Origin: Fictibacillus marinisediminis | GTDB taxonomy: Bacteria; Bacillota; Bacilli; Bacillales; Fictibacillaceae | Direction: 5' to 3' | DNA: 64,000 nucleotides | NCBI RefSeq assembly: GCF_023149135.1 | Contig: NZ_JAIWJX010000004.1 | Location: forward strand, 62,001 to 126,000 | Shown: piece by piece, positions 9,192-16,851 of the stretch | Numbering within the stretch: position 1 is the first letter of the stretch | Layout: every line of letters starts with the position of its first letter | The notes under the pieces: generated by a model | Told to the model about the DNA's origin: nothing | Seen by the model: only the letters and a program-made list of their open reading frames with translations | Database searches by the model: none | Translations under genes and position numbers: made by a program

Positions 9192-9595
9192 CTTCGCACC
9201 TCGACGTCGATATCTAATTGCGAAAGTAAATGGAAAATTAATTCGCGGAGTGGCATGCGATGAGGGTTAAAGATAAATCGAAGTGGAGAAAATTGGAGGT
9301 TCGTAAAACGATGCTGAAAAAACTTTACTTTCTCATGAACTATAACGGCGAGAATTTTAGTATGTGAAGCGTATACCTTTTCGGCACTTTTATAAGAATA
9401 AGTATCCGTGAGAATAGAGGATGGGCTTATTAGAACAATGGGGAGGGTTGTCTCCATTTCCACTAGTTCTGGACCAACTGCTTCACAATAAACATCCTCG
9501 ATTCCTAATAATCTTAATTCAGCGTTTATCTTTCTTTCATACCATTCACTTAGTTCTTGATTTTTCGTTTTGTTTAATAAAAATATCGTATTCAC
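9188..9595 (-). CDS. Unrecognised 135-residue protein in the heptose operon
   Basis: I do not recognise this protein. It starts at GTG overlapping the glycosyltransferase stop, with AGGTGG upstream, and overlaps the adenylyltransferase start by 4 bases, so it is tightly coupled in the operon. It alternates short hydrophobic strands (TIFLLNK, LPIVLIS, KILAVIVHEK) with charged helices, which looks like a small soluble alpha/beta protein. No catalytic motif or membrane segment stands out. Its place between heptosyltransferase-like and adenylyltransferase genes suggests a role in sugar assembly, without direct evidence. Confidence 0.7.
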   Translation of the reverse strand: MNTIFLLNKTKNQELSEWYERKINAELRLLGIEDVYCEAVGPELVEMETTLPIVLISPSSILTDTYSYKSAEKVYASHTKILAVIVHEKVKFFQHRFTNLQFSPLRFIFNPHRMPLRELIFHLLSQLDIDVEVRR

Positions 9596-10986
9596 TTTGA
9601 AGAACCACCTACCTTTTCTACTCCCACCATTTTTTGAGTCTGTTGTATGGTGATACGTTCTGGGGTTAATCGAATATCTTTTTTGAGAATCTGCATCATT
9701 CTATGGAAGATGAGGGTGGATGGAATATCTTTTGCATCGCCTGAATCTGTATAGACACTATAATTATTACTAGCGGGTCGATAACTGACATAAGGGTTCG
9801 ATCCACTGGCAAGGGGGGTCCCGCCTCCCCATATCGTGAGGGAGGGTGTACCTACCACACCAGCGATGTGCCCACAAACACTATCTATTCCCACTAAGAT
9901 ATCCAATTGTTTTATGAGTGCAAATAACTGTGAGACGGATAACGAACTTAAATCGACCACACTTTGTGGAAGCCCTTTTTGAGGCGTTAGATTAATAACA
10001 ATCAGAGATTTCTGTTCACATTCTTTTATAAAATCAGATATATTCTTTTGGTCCCAGCACCTTTGTGGGTCTTGTGTATGGAACTGAATTCCAATCAAGG
10101 GTTTTGAATGCTGTTTTAATTTCTCTACTTTTAATTGTATTGCTTCTGGCAAAGGAGGGAGGTCTATTTCTTCCATTTGGTGGCTAACAGGTTCAGACAA
10201 GCCCAGTGAACGTGAGACCATATCGACAAGATGTAGGTGAGGGGGATTGTCCAGTCTCGTATTTAGAAAATAGACATTTTCATATATATTACATTTTGTA
10301 ATGGCTTCATATATAAAGAAACTATCAAAATGGACATAGACCCGGCAGTTAGGAAACAAATCATTTAGAAGACGGAGTGGGCCCCCTCTTGTAATTAGGT
10401 CTATTTTGTAATTCTTTTGATGAGTTTGGATAAAGTGCTTTATCTGACTATAGACTGCTGCTACATCACCGTGTCCAAAAAACCAGTCCAACAGTATCGC
10501 GATTCGCTTTTTCTTAGGTTGATAGTTATACATGAAATCATGGTTTTCATGGATGAAGAACGGATAGATATAATCTTTGGAATGGAGGAGTGAATAGGAG
10601 AGAAAGTTTTGGGAATTATGTATCCGATTTAAGATAGAATCATTAACAAGAAAAGGCTCTATTTTAGGATGAATAGCGACAAGCAAAGTCAATGGGTTAC
10701 CATATTGAATGGGGGAGGAAGATACATCAGTCACCTGTTTTTCAAAGAGACCCTGTATGGTTTGTGAGGACATATCGTCGTTTAAATAAATAACCTCGGC
10801 GTACGGAAACATCTCAGAGAGGGAAACCCTCTGGTTCCCTTTAAAAGCAACAATAGAATGGGTGTATGCTTCAATGTTCGGTATAACGCTATTTACATTC
10901 TCTTGTTCAAGAAGGAAGATGAACAGTTTTTCCCGTTGTTTAAGTAATTGTCTATTCTGCTTAACTTTCTCTTTGAATAAATCCAT
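9592..10986 (-). CDS. GT9 (heptosyltransferase-like) glycosyltransferase
   Basis: A 464-residue glycosyltransferase. The C-terminal half is typical of family GT9, which transfers heptose from ADP-heptose: IGIQFHTQDPQRCW, then VGIDSVCGHIAGVVGTP, equivalent to the family's D-S/G-G-x-x-H-x-A nucleotide-sugar motif, then TIWGG. The N-terminal ~130 residues are poorly conserved. I chose the ATG at 10986, with AGGTGG eight bases upstream; a GTG at 10998 is possible. It overlaps the kinase gene. GT9 enzymes mostly build lipopolysaccharide in Gram-negatives. In a Gram-positive cluster it more likely glycosylates a natural product, as BlmE is proposed to do for bleomycin. Confidence 0.8.
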   Translation of the reverse strand: MDLFKEKVKQNRQLLKQREKLFIFLLEQENVNSVIPNIEAYTHSIVAFKGNQRVSLSEMFPYAEVIYLNDDMSSQTIQGLFEKQVTDVSSSPIQYGNPLTLLVAIHPKIEPFLVNDSILNRIHNSQNFLSYSLLHSKDYIYPFFIHENHDFMYNYQPKKKRIAILLDWFFGHGDVAAVYSQIKHFIQTHQKNYKIDLITRGGPLRLLNDLFPNCRVYVHFDSFFIYEAITKCNIYENVYFLNTRLDNPPHLHLVDMVSRSLGLSEPVSHQMEEIDLPPLPEAIQLKVEKLKQHSKPLIGIQFHTQDPQRCWDQKNISDFIKECEQKSLIVINLTPQKGLPQSVVDLSSLSVSQLFALIKQLDILVGIDSVCGHIAGVVGTPSLTIWGGGTPLASGSNPYVSYRPASNNYSVYTDSGDAKDIPSTLIFHRMMQILKKDIRLTPERITIQQTQKMVGVEKVGGSSK

Positions 10987-11962
10987 AATTGTCACCACCT
11001 GCCTTTAATTCATGTAAGTACTGATGTATCTCTGATTTTGTAACCGTGGAAGTATATTTTTTTGAAACGGAGATGGATGCTGCTACATTCGCCATCACGA
11101 ATGATTTAAATAAACTAGTACTTTGAACCATAGAGGCAATAAATGCGGCTAAAAAGGAATCACCAGCTCCAATACTACTGACAACTTTTTTTGATAAGCT
11201 CGGCAGATGATAACTACCATGTTCATTTACGATAATAGATCCGGATTGATCCCCTTTTAGGAGTAAATAGGTAAATTCATGAGTTTTAAGAACTTCCTTG
11301 GCTTTCAACACAGCTTCTTTGATAGTAGAAGCATTTATACCGGTCAAAGCGTTGAACTCTTCTAGATTAGGGCTTAATACAGTTGCCATGTTATATACGT
11401 TCAAATTCCTATTGGCTGATGGATCGACGAATACTTGGATATTATTATTGATGGCTTCTTTAATGATTGATTTTAAGATTGAATCGCTGTATGTTCCCTT
11501 ATTCAAGTCCGCTATCACAAGATAACCAATTTGACTTCGAAGTGATACGAATAAATTAAGCAATTGCGCTTCTTCCTCTAAAAGTAGCGGCTCATAAACT
11601 TCCTCGTCTATCCTTATAACCATCTCCTCTTCAGAAATAAACCGTGATTTAAGTGGTGTAAGAACTGAAGGCTTTTTAACAATATGGTTATGGATAGCGG
11701 GATTCAGCCATTTCTGTAGTAAGTCCCCGTACATATCCGCTCCTGTCACCCCAAAAAGATGAACGTCAACCCCCAAGGCGCTTAGGTTATTAGCTACATT
11801 TGCTGCATTCCCTGGTATATACTTCTTTTCTTGAATGGTTAGTTTCTGGATCCCCTCATTGTTAGAAAATTGTTTATGACATTCTGCATAACAATCTAAG
11901 ACAATATCTCCCAAAACAAATACGCTTTTTTTTAGCTCAGTTTCCAAATGAATCACCCGCAT
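10961..11962 (-). CDS. hldA: HldA/RfaE1-like heptose 7-phosphate kinase (PfkB family)
   Basis: A 333-residue PfkB/ribokinase-family sugar kinase. It has VFVLGDIVLDCY at the N-terminus, the glycine-rich PGNAANVANNLSALG, and the catalytic-base motif GAGDSFLAAF near the C-terminus. With the isomerase, adenylyltransferase and GT9 neighbours, D-glycero-beta-D-manno-heptose 7-phosphate kinase is the best reading. It is the first gene of the leftward operon. The ATG at 11962 lies very close to a TATAAT at about 11973-11978 (minus strand). A TTG at 11947, preceded by GGGTGA, is an alternative start. Confidence 0.8.
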   Translation of the reverse strand: MRVIHLETELKKSVFVLGDIVLDCYAECHKQFSNNEGIQKLTIQEKKYIPGNAANVANNLSALGVDVHLFGVTGADMYGDLLQKWLNPAIHNHIVKKPSVLTPLKSRFISEEEMVIRIDEEVYEPLLLEEEAQLLNLFVSLRSQIGYLVIADLNKGTYSDSILKSIIKEAINNNIQVFVDPSANRNLNVYNMATVLSPNLEEFNALTGINASTIKEAVLKAKEVLKTHEFTYLLLKGDQSGSIIVNEHGSYHLPSLSKKVVSSIGAGDSFLAAFIASMVQSTSLFKSFVMANVAASISVSKKYTSTVTKSEIHQYLHELKAGGDNYGFIQRES

Positions 11963-12085
11963 TTTAATTTAATGTAATTATAGTATATGGGCTACGAAAA
12001 TGGTCTGCATAACTTGTGCAAGCTTCATATATTAAGCCGAGCCACCTAGTACCTTTCCAAGTGAAACTATGGATAAGGAGGCATT
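11963..12085. promoter_or_regulatory. Divergent promoter region between heptose genes
   Basis: A 123-base gap separates the leftward kinase operon and the rightward isomerase operon. On the minus strand a TATAAT lies about 10 bases before the kinase ATG, which would make the transcript nearly leaderless unless the downstream TTG is used. On the plus strand an AAGGAGG site precedes the isomerase ATG. No clear -35 box was found on either strand. Confidence 0.45.
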
Positions 12086-12730
12086 ATGAAAAAAGATACC
12101 TATTTAGAAGAATTAATGCTCAATTATCCTGAACTGAACGTATGTAAAAGCTCTATTGTAAAAGCATACGAATTACTAGTGAATGGTTATAAATGCGGAC
12201 GGAAAATCCTGATTTGTGGAAATGGGGGGAGTAGTTCAGATGCTGATCATTTCACAGCGGAACTAATGAAGTCTTTCCGAGTAAAAAGACCGCTTCCAAC
12301 GCTTTTGAAACAACGTTTCATGAAATTAGGTAATAGAGGTACATTTTTATCGAATCACCTTGAAAGAGCGATTCCCGTAATCTCGTTATCTGCTAATACA
12401 TCGACCATGACAGCAGTCTCCAATGACATGGGTTATGAGTTCGCTTTTGCACAACAAGTCGTTGGATATGGTAAAGAAGGGGATGTGTTGATTGCAATTA
12501 CCACCTCAGGTAAATCCAACAATGTTACTAATGCTATCTTTACAGCAAAAGCTTTGGGGATGAAGGTGATCTGTTTTACAGGGGGCACCCAAAGCTTTAT
12601 TGGTGATAATTTTTGCGATGTTATCATACGTGCGCCTTCTGTAGAAACCTTTAGGATTCAGGAATTCCATCTCCCGATCTACCATTCATTATGTTCAATG
12701 GTAGAAAACGAGATTGTAAAAGAAAATTAA
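12086..12730 (+). CDS. gmhA: GmhA-like phosphoheptose isomerase (SIS domain)
   Basis: A 214-residue SIS-domain protein close to sedoheptulose 7-phosphate isomerase, the first step of heptose biosynthesis. It has ICGNGGSSSDADHFTAELM, the GmhA phosphate-binding loop with acidic and histidine residues, then ITTSGKSNNV, the second SIS sugar-phosphate loop, and QEFHLPIYHSLC near the C-terminus, a typical GmhA ending. The start has an AAGGAGG site. It is the first gene of a rightward operon with three PhyH genes. A GmhB phosphatase, needed between kinase and adenylyltransferase, is not in the window. Confidence 0.87.
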   Translation: MKKDTYLEELMLNYPELNVCKSSIVKAYELLVNGYKCGRKILICGNGGSSSDADHFTAELMKSFRVKRPLPTLLKQRFMKLGNRGTFLSNHLERAIPVISLSANTSTMTAVSNDMGYEFAFAQQVVGYGKEGDVLIAITTSGKSNNVTNAIFTAKALGMKVICFTGGTQSFIGDNFCDVIIRAPSVETFRIQEFHLPIYHSLCSMVENEIVKEN

Positions 12731-12799
12731 ATAGAGAAGCCGAGAAAGAAAAGATGGAATTAGATAAGCTGAAATTATCAATATAAAGGCGAGGGTGTA

Positions 12800-13567
12800 A
12801 TGGACATAGAACAGCATAAACACGAATACTGTACACAGGGATTTACAGTCGTCAAAGGACTTTATACTAAAGATGAAGTGGAAATCTTACGAAAAGAATA
12901 CAAAGATATTTGGCTAAAAAAATTGGCAGATGGAGAAATCGTCCAAGACCAAAGTAAACCTCTAGTCAGCTTATATCCCCGTCAGAAGGATCTCCATTTT
13001 GAGAACGAAAAAATTAGTAACTTTGCATTGAATGAAAAGGCATTGAATGTCCTTATGGAACTTATAGAAGAGGATGTGGACCTTATTTCCACTAACTATT
13101 ACTATAAGCCACCTGGCATGGAAGGTATGCCTTTTCATCAGGATAATTTCGGTATAGGGGTTGCCCCAGGTACTTGTCATGCTATTTGGACCTGCTTAGA
13201 CCCGGCAGATGAGAAGAATGGAGGAATGAGATTTGTTCCAACCACACATCAGCTGGAACTTTTGATTCCCAAGAAAGTCTATGATGAGAATGCGGATACA
13301 TTCGCCGGGTACGTCTAATCTCTAGAGGTTCCAGAAGGCTACGACATTCTCCCTATTAAAACCGAGCCAGGAGACGCCGTAATTTACCATGGTCATGTCA
13401 TTCATGATTCTATGCCGAACGAATCAGAAACAACCTTTCGTAACTCAATCATTTGCCATTACGCAGGTGTAGGTACAAAAAAGATCACATTGAATTTTAA
13501 TAAGTTGATAACAAGAAAGGGCGAAAAAATCAGAAAACGTCCGAATTTTTCTAGTCTGAAAAAATAG
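12800..13567 (+). pseudogene. PhyH-family dioxygenase (subfamily A) broken by an in-frame TAA
   Basis: The frame starts at an ATG with a GGCGAGGGTG site and encodes 172 residues to a TAA at 13316-13318. It then continues open in the same frame to TAG at 13565-13567. The first part has HQDN (near residue 113) and GGMRFVPTTHQ. The part after the stop has the rest of a PhyH enzyme: TEPGDAVIYHGHVIHDS with the distal histidine, an FRNSIICHY arginine region and TLNFNKLITRKG. Compared with the gene at 13577 only the stop separates the halves, so this is a nonsense mutation, a sequencing error or, less likely, readthrough. The truncated product lacks the third iron ligand and should be inactive. Confidence 0.85.
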
Positions 13568-13576
13568 GAGAATACT

Positions 13577-14404
13577 ATGACTGAAATGAATCAGCAGTTA
13601 AAGCAAAGATTTGATGAAAAAGGCTATGTTGTTGTTAAAAACGTTTTTGATTCAAATGAGATCCAATCCATCATACGTGCATTTGAGGGAGAATGGCTCA
13701 AACTTGTGCAAAGAGGCGAGATTTTGGTCCGCGATACGCGTCCGTTGGAAAGCTTATATCCTCGAATGAGAGATTATCATCGTAAAAACCCGACCATTAT
13801 GGAACACACCCTTAAAGGTGAACTATTTGACCTAATGAAAACGATTATAGGAGAAGAAGCACTCGTGATCTCTACAAGTTATTATTTTAAGAGTCCTACC
13901 ACTCGTGCACTTCCTCTTCATCAAGACAATTATGCATTTGGGGTATCCCCAGGAACAACTTATGCCGCTTGGATTTCTTTAGATTTTACAAATGAACAGA
14001 ATGGGGGACTCCAGTTCGTCCCCGGAACGCAAACAAGCTCATTAAGCTTCCCAGATGCAGACCCATCCAATGTAAAGAACTACTTTTCGGATACTGGACA
14101 AGAATTGGCTGTTGAAGAAGGTCAAATAGAATATGTAGAAACTGAACCAGGCGATGTCGTGATTTTTAATGGGAATATCATCCATGGTTCGACTGAAAAC
14201 ACCACAAATTATCAATTCAGGCGTTGCCTTCTCACTCATTACACTGGCGAGAGTGTAGAACGACTCGCGCTGAATTTTAATAAGTTAATCGACCGAAACG
14301 GACAAAAAGTTCGACGTAGACTAAATAAAGATACCAAAATTACTCAAAAACAAAAATCTGTTTTCTCTATAAAAGAGGCAGGTTACTTTGATTCATGGAA
14401 GTAA
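13577..14404 (+). CDS. PhyH-family Fe(II)/2-oxoglutarate dioxygenase, subfamily A
   Basis: A 275-residue intact paralogue of the preceding broken gene. The HxD is in LPLHQDNYAFG near residue 115. The distal half, TEPGDVVIFNGNIIHGST, carries the second histidine near 201, and the FRRCLLTHY arginine follows. The shared C-terminal signature LNFNKLI appears here and in the broken copy. A GGAG site precedes the ATG. The gene lies nine bases after its broken neighbour, so it may have taken over the same role. It is expected to hydroxylate or otherwise oxidise an intermediate of the pathway. Confidence 0.9.
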   Translation: MTEMNQQLKQRFDEKGYVVVKNVFDSNEIQSIIRAFEGEWLKLVQRGEILVRDTRPLESLYPRMRDYHRKNPTIMEHTLKGELFDLMKTIIGEEALVISTSYYFKSPTTRALPLHQDNYAFGVSPGTTYAAWISLDFTNEQNGGLQFVPGTQTSSLSFPDADPSNVKNYFSDTGQELAVEEGQIEYVETEPGDVVIFNGNIIHGSTENTTNYQFRRCLLTHYTGESVERLALNFNKLIDRNGQKVRRRLNKDTKITQKQKSVFSIKEAGYFDSWK

Positions 14405-14429
14405 AGTTTAATTAGAGAGGTACTCCCTT

Positions 14430-15182
14430 ATGATAAATAATCATAATTTTAGAGACCGTGATGTGGACTTATACCAACTCAATGGACATCGGTTGATTAA
14501 AAAGTTAATAGATCAAGAAGCGATACATCAACTGCGGGTTGAAGTCCATAACGTGGTCAATGCAATAGAAAAGGACCATTTATCCCGTTATAAACGGGAT
14601 GATTTTGGTGAGAATTTTTTAGAAGTAACGAACCTTTGGACCCACTCTTTACACATCAAGAAATTTGTTACCTCCAAAAGGTTGGCTGATATTGCAGCAA
14701 GGTTACTAGGGGTTCCATCTGTAAGGCTCCATTATGATTGCATTTTCTTTAAAGAAGCTAATGGAAATGCAACTCCGTGGCATCAAGACCAGGTAAGTTG
14801 GCCCCTAGATACCAATAAAACGATTACAGCTTGGATCCCTTTACATGACATCCCATCAAGTGTTGGATCTTTAAACTTTATGAGCAGGTCACACGCTTAT
14901 CAGGAAACCAATATAAGAACAGCTATACGTCATGGTTTCGAGGAGGTTAATTATGGGGCTCTTGAGGTAGGTGATGTTACATTTCATAATGGATGGACGC
15001 TTCATAGCGCCAATGCCAACGTCCTTTCACATCGAAGGGAAGCATTTGCTATAACTTATTATGAGGATGGAGCAAGAGTCATTGATCTTCCCAAAGATAA
15101 GTACCATTCCTCCTTTTATCAGTTTTTTCCTGGAATAGAGGTTGGCAAGCAAGCCAATAGTAAACTGAATCCTCTGTTGTAA
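14430..15182 (+). CDS. PhyH-family Fe(II)/2-oxoglutarate dioxygenase, subfamily B
   Basis: A 250-residue PhyH-like enzyme. TPWHQDQVSW near residue 116 carries the HxD pair, and FHNGWTLHSANAN near 191 the distal histidine; RREAFAITYY has the likely co-substrate arginine. It is closer to the leftward pair at 7100 and 7903 (shared F-K-E-A-x-G, SxGSLxFxSxSH and GDxTFHxGWxLHSAN blocks) than to the gene just upstream. The ribosome site is AGAGAGG. It is the last gene of the isomerase operon and is followed by two hairpins. Confidence 0.88.
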   Translation: MINNHNFRDRDVDLYQLNGHRLIKKLIDQEAIHQLRVEVHNVVNAIEKDHLSRYKRDDFGENFLEVTNLWTHSLHIKKFVTSKRLADIAARLLGVPSVRLHYDCIFFKEANGNATPWHQDQVSWPLDTNKTITAWIPLHDIPSSVGSLNFMSRSHAYQETNIRTAIRHGFEEVNYGALEVGDVTFHNGWTLHSANANVLSHRREAFAITYYEDGARVIDLPKDKYHSSFYQFFPGIEVGKQANSKLNPLL

Positions 15183-15190
15183 AAATACAT

Positions 15191-15225
15191 TTCCCTACTT
15201 AATCCTTGAGAGGGAATTTTTTTTT
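15191..15225 (+). terminator. Hairpin with T run after the PhyH operon
   Basis: A short stem (TTCCCT at 15191-15196 with AGGGAA at 15211-15216) is followed by a long T run, nine bases after the PhyH stop codon. The stem is only 6 bp, but position and T run fit an intrinsic terminator. Confidence 0.6.
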
Positions 15226-15229
15226 GCTA

Positions 15230-15267
15230 AAAAAGACCTGCTGCTATGATAGCAACATGGTCTTTTT
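15230..15267. terminator. Bidirectional hairpin terminator
   Basis: AAAAAGACC (15230-15238) pairs with GGTCTTTTT (15259-15267) around an inner TGCTAT/ATAGCA stem. The A and T flanks let it act on both strands, and it ends the leftward BtrH-like gene that stops at 15279. Confidence 0.7.
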
Positions 15268-15278
15268 CCAATCGGTCT

Positions 15279-16334
15279 TTAACTATTTTCGGGCTGATTT
15301 CTGTCGAGTAAATGATAAGCACGATGACTATAATGCAAGTCTTCATGGAATCTCAGTTCCAATTCATATGTGTTTTGAATCAATTGAATGATCGGAAGTA
15401 CGTTATTCACGGACACCTTATTTCTTAGGACATCGAGGTTATAGCGATTGTAGGCTAACTCCCATTGTTGGATGATTTTGAGTAAGGTTTCAATCAGAGT
15501 GGAATAAGGATTTCCATAGGTGTGATGAAGTTCCTGTAAAAGATCCCTTAAAAAATATCGGCTCCATCTCAAGTCAAAAAGACATTTCGACACAACTTCT
15601 AATGTAGAAGGGGACGCACTGACCGATTCTTCCAAATCTTTTATTAACTGTGCCGTACAACTTCTCCCATAATAATAAGTGCCTTCCTCTTTATTTAAGA
15701 TATCTCCTTTTAAGAACTCATAAGAAATCGTTTTTAGCGTATTAAAGTACAATATGGGCGTTTGTTGTGGGAGGGTCTGATTGGTATTGACTTCAACAAT
15801 ACCAAACGATCCTTGGAAAAAGTCGCTATTTTCCTTCGTTGCCCCTTCCCAGAACTTTTCAAAATTTTGAAGGGGAACTTTGCCGTTATATTTATGTGGT
15901 ACTGGATCAAAAACATAAGTATTGGAAGAATCCATCCCATATACAGACAGAAAATGACCCCCAAACTTCTTTAGGTAGTCTTTTGAATGAGGTAAATGGT
16001 AGGTAGTGCCTATGCAGATGATAGGTTCTTTCATTCCCTTAAGTGAATGAAGGAGATAACGGCTGGCACTTGAAAAGGCGTCGAAATAGCGGCTAGCCAA
16101 AGTGAAAAATTTCCCTTTGTATCCTAGCTGATTTGCGTACCATATTTCCATATCCATTGTATGTAGTTCCTGATCTTTTAAGTATACAGGCAATGCGACT
16201 AAATCCAGATTTAATAAGAGGGTATAAGAAACATTCAAGTTTCTAGATTTCAGCGTTTCACTGATTAATGGAAAATCACAAGGGATATAGTAAGGGACAT
16301 CGGAAGGAAAAGTACGATCTGTTAATTTAAACAA
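15279..16334 (-). CDS. BtrH-like acyltransferase (BtrH_N/DUF4872 type) 1
   Basis: A 351-residue protein resembling butirosin BtrH, which moves an aminoacyl group from a carrier protein to an aminoglycoside amine. The diagnostic stretch is FGGHFLSVYGMDSSNTYVFDP (histidine, beta strand, 'Y-G-x-D' turn, then D-P), followed by PLQNFEKFW and a helical C-terminal half. I chose the TTG at 16334 because AGAGGTGAT precedes it by three bases; an upstream in-frame TTG at 16352 overlaps the VOC gene. The gene follows the VOC gene in a two-gene leftward operon. Classification rests on motif pattern, so the exact acyl donor and acceptor are unknown. Confidence 0.7.
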   Translation of the reverse strand: MFKLTDRTFPSDVPYYIPCDFPLISETLKSRNLNVSYTLLLNLDLVALPVYLKDQELHTMDMEIWYANQLGYKGKFFTLASRYFDAFSSASRYLLHSLKGMKEPIICIGTTYHLPHSKDYLKKFGGHFLSVYGMDSSNTYVFDPVPHKYNGKVPLQNFEKFWEGATKENSDFFQGSFGIVEVNTNQTLPQQTPILYFNTLKTISYEFLKGDILNKEEGTYYYGRSCTAQLIKDLEESVSASPSTLEVVSKCLFDLRWSRYFLRDLLQELHHTYGNPYSTLIETLLKIIQQWELAYNRYNLDVLRNKVSVNNVLPIIQLIQNTYELELRFHEDLHYSHRAYHLLDRNQPENS

Positions 16335-16338
16335 GTTA

Positions 16339-16677
16339 TCACCTCTGTTCAAACAGTAATAAATTGTTTTCGTCTATGTCCTTATACAGGTAACAATGCC
16401 CGACGTCTGGGATATCAATGTCAAGGATGGTATCTTTCGGGCCTCTTAAGGTTTCGTATTTTTGGTGTAAATTTGGTATCACCAACACACTGAGTTTTTG
16501 ATTCGAATCAGCCTTCTTTGTAACGAGGTTTACAAACTGCTTACCGTTAATAGTTAGGATGGCTTTTTCATTGGGTTTGTAAGTAATTAATTCAAATCCC
16601 AATTTTTTGTGGTACCAGATTATTGATTTTTCAAGTTGAGAAACTGGTACAGTTTGATGATCGTATTCGATTACCAT
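16339..16677 (-). CDS. VOC-superfamily (glyoxalase/bleomycin-resistance fold) protein 1
   Basis: A 112-residue protein of the vicinal oxygen chelate fold: an N-terminal paired-domain opening (VPVSQLEKSIIWYHKKLGFEL), a central strand set and a C-terminal FEQR-type end. I chose the ATG at 16677, which has an AGAGGAGGA site six bases upstream; the open frame extends further but without a ribosome site. VOC proteins include small-molecule isomerases and antibiotic-binding resistance proteins. Being first in an operon with a BtrH-like gene, it may be a biosynthetic enzyme or a product-binding immunity protein. Confidence 0.75.
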   Translation of the reverse strand: MVIEYDHQTVPVSQLEKSIIWYHKKLGFELITYKPNEKAILTINGKQFVNLVTKKADSNQKLSVLVIPNLHQKYETLRGPKDTILDIDIPDVGHCYLYKDIDENNLLLFEQR

Positions 16678-16851
16678 CGAAAGTCCTCCTCTTGTTCTGA
16701 TGTCAATTCTATTATGAGAAATGTCTGAATGATGCTCTCGGCTTTTTAAGCGGACTTTAAAATCAGGCTCTTTTTTTTGCCTTTTTTGGCAGAGTATTTT
16801 TAATTCACTCTTTATATAATGGATGCAAATCTCCAAGAAGAGGTGGGTTAG
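16678..16851. promoter_or_regulatory. Divergent promoter region upstream of the ligase operon
   Basis: This 174-base gap separates leftward VOC/BtrH1 from the long rightward operon. A TATAAT lies at 16815-16820, suitable as a -10 box for the ligase gene. Upstream is TGCCTTTTTTGGCA (16778-16791), a short palindrome around a T tract that could bind a regulator. No good -35 at 17 bp spacing is visible. Confidence 0.5.
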
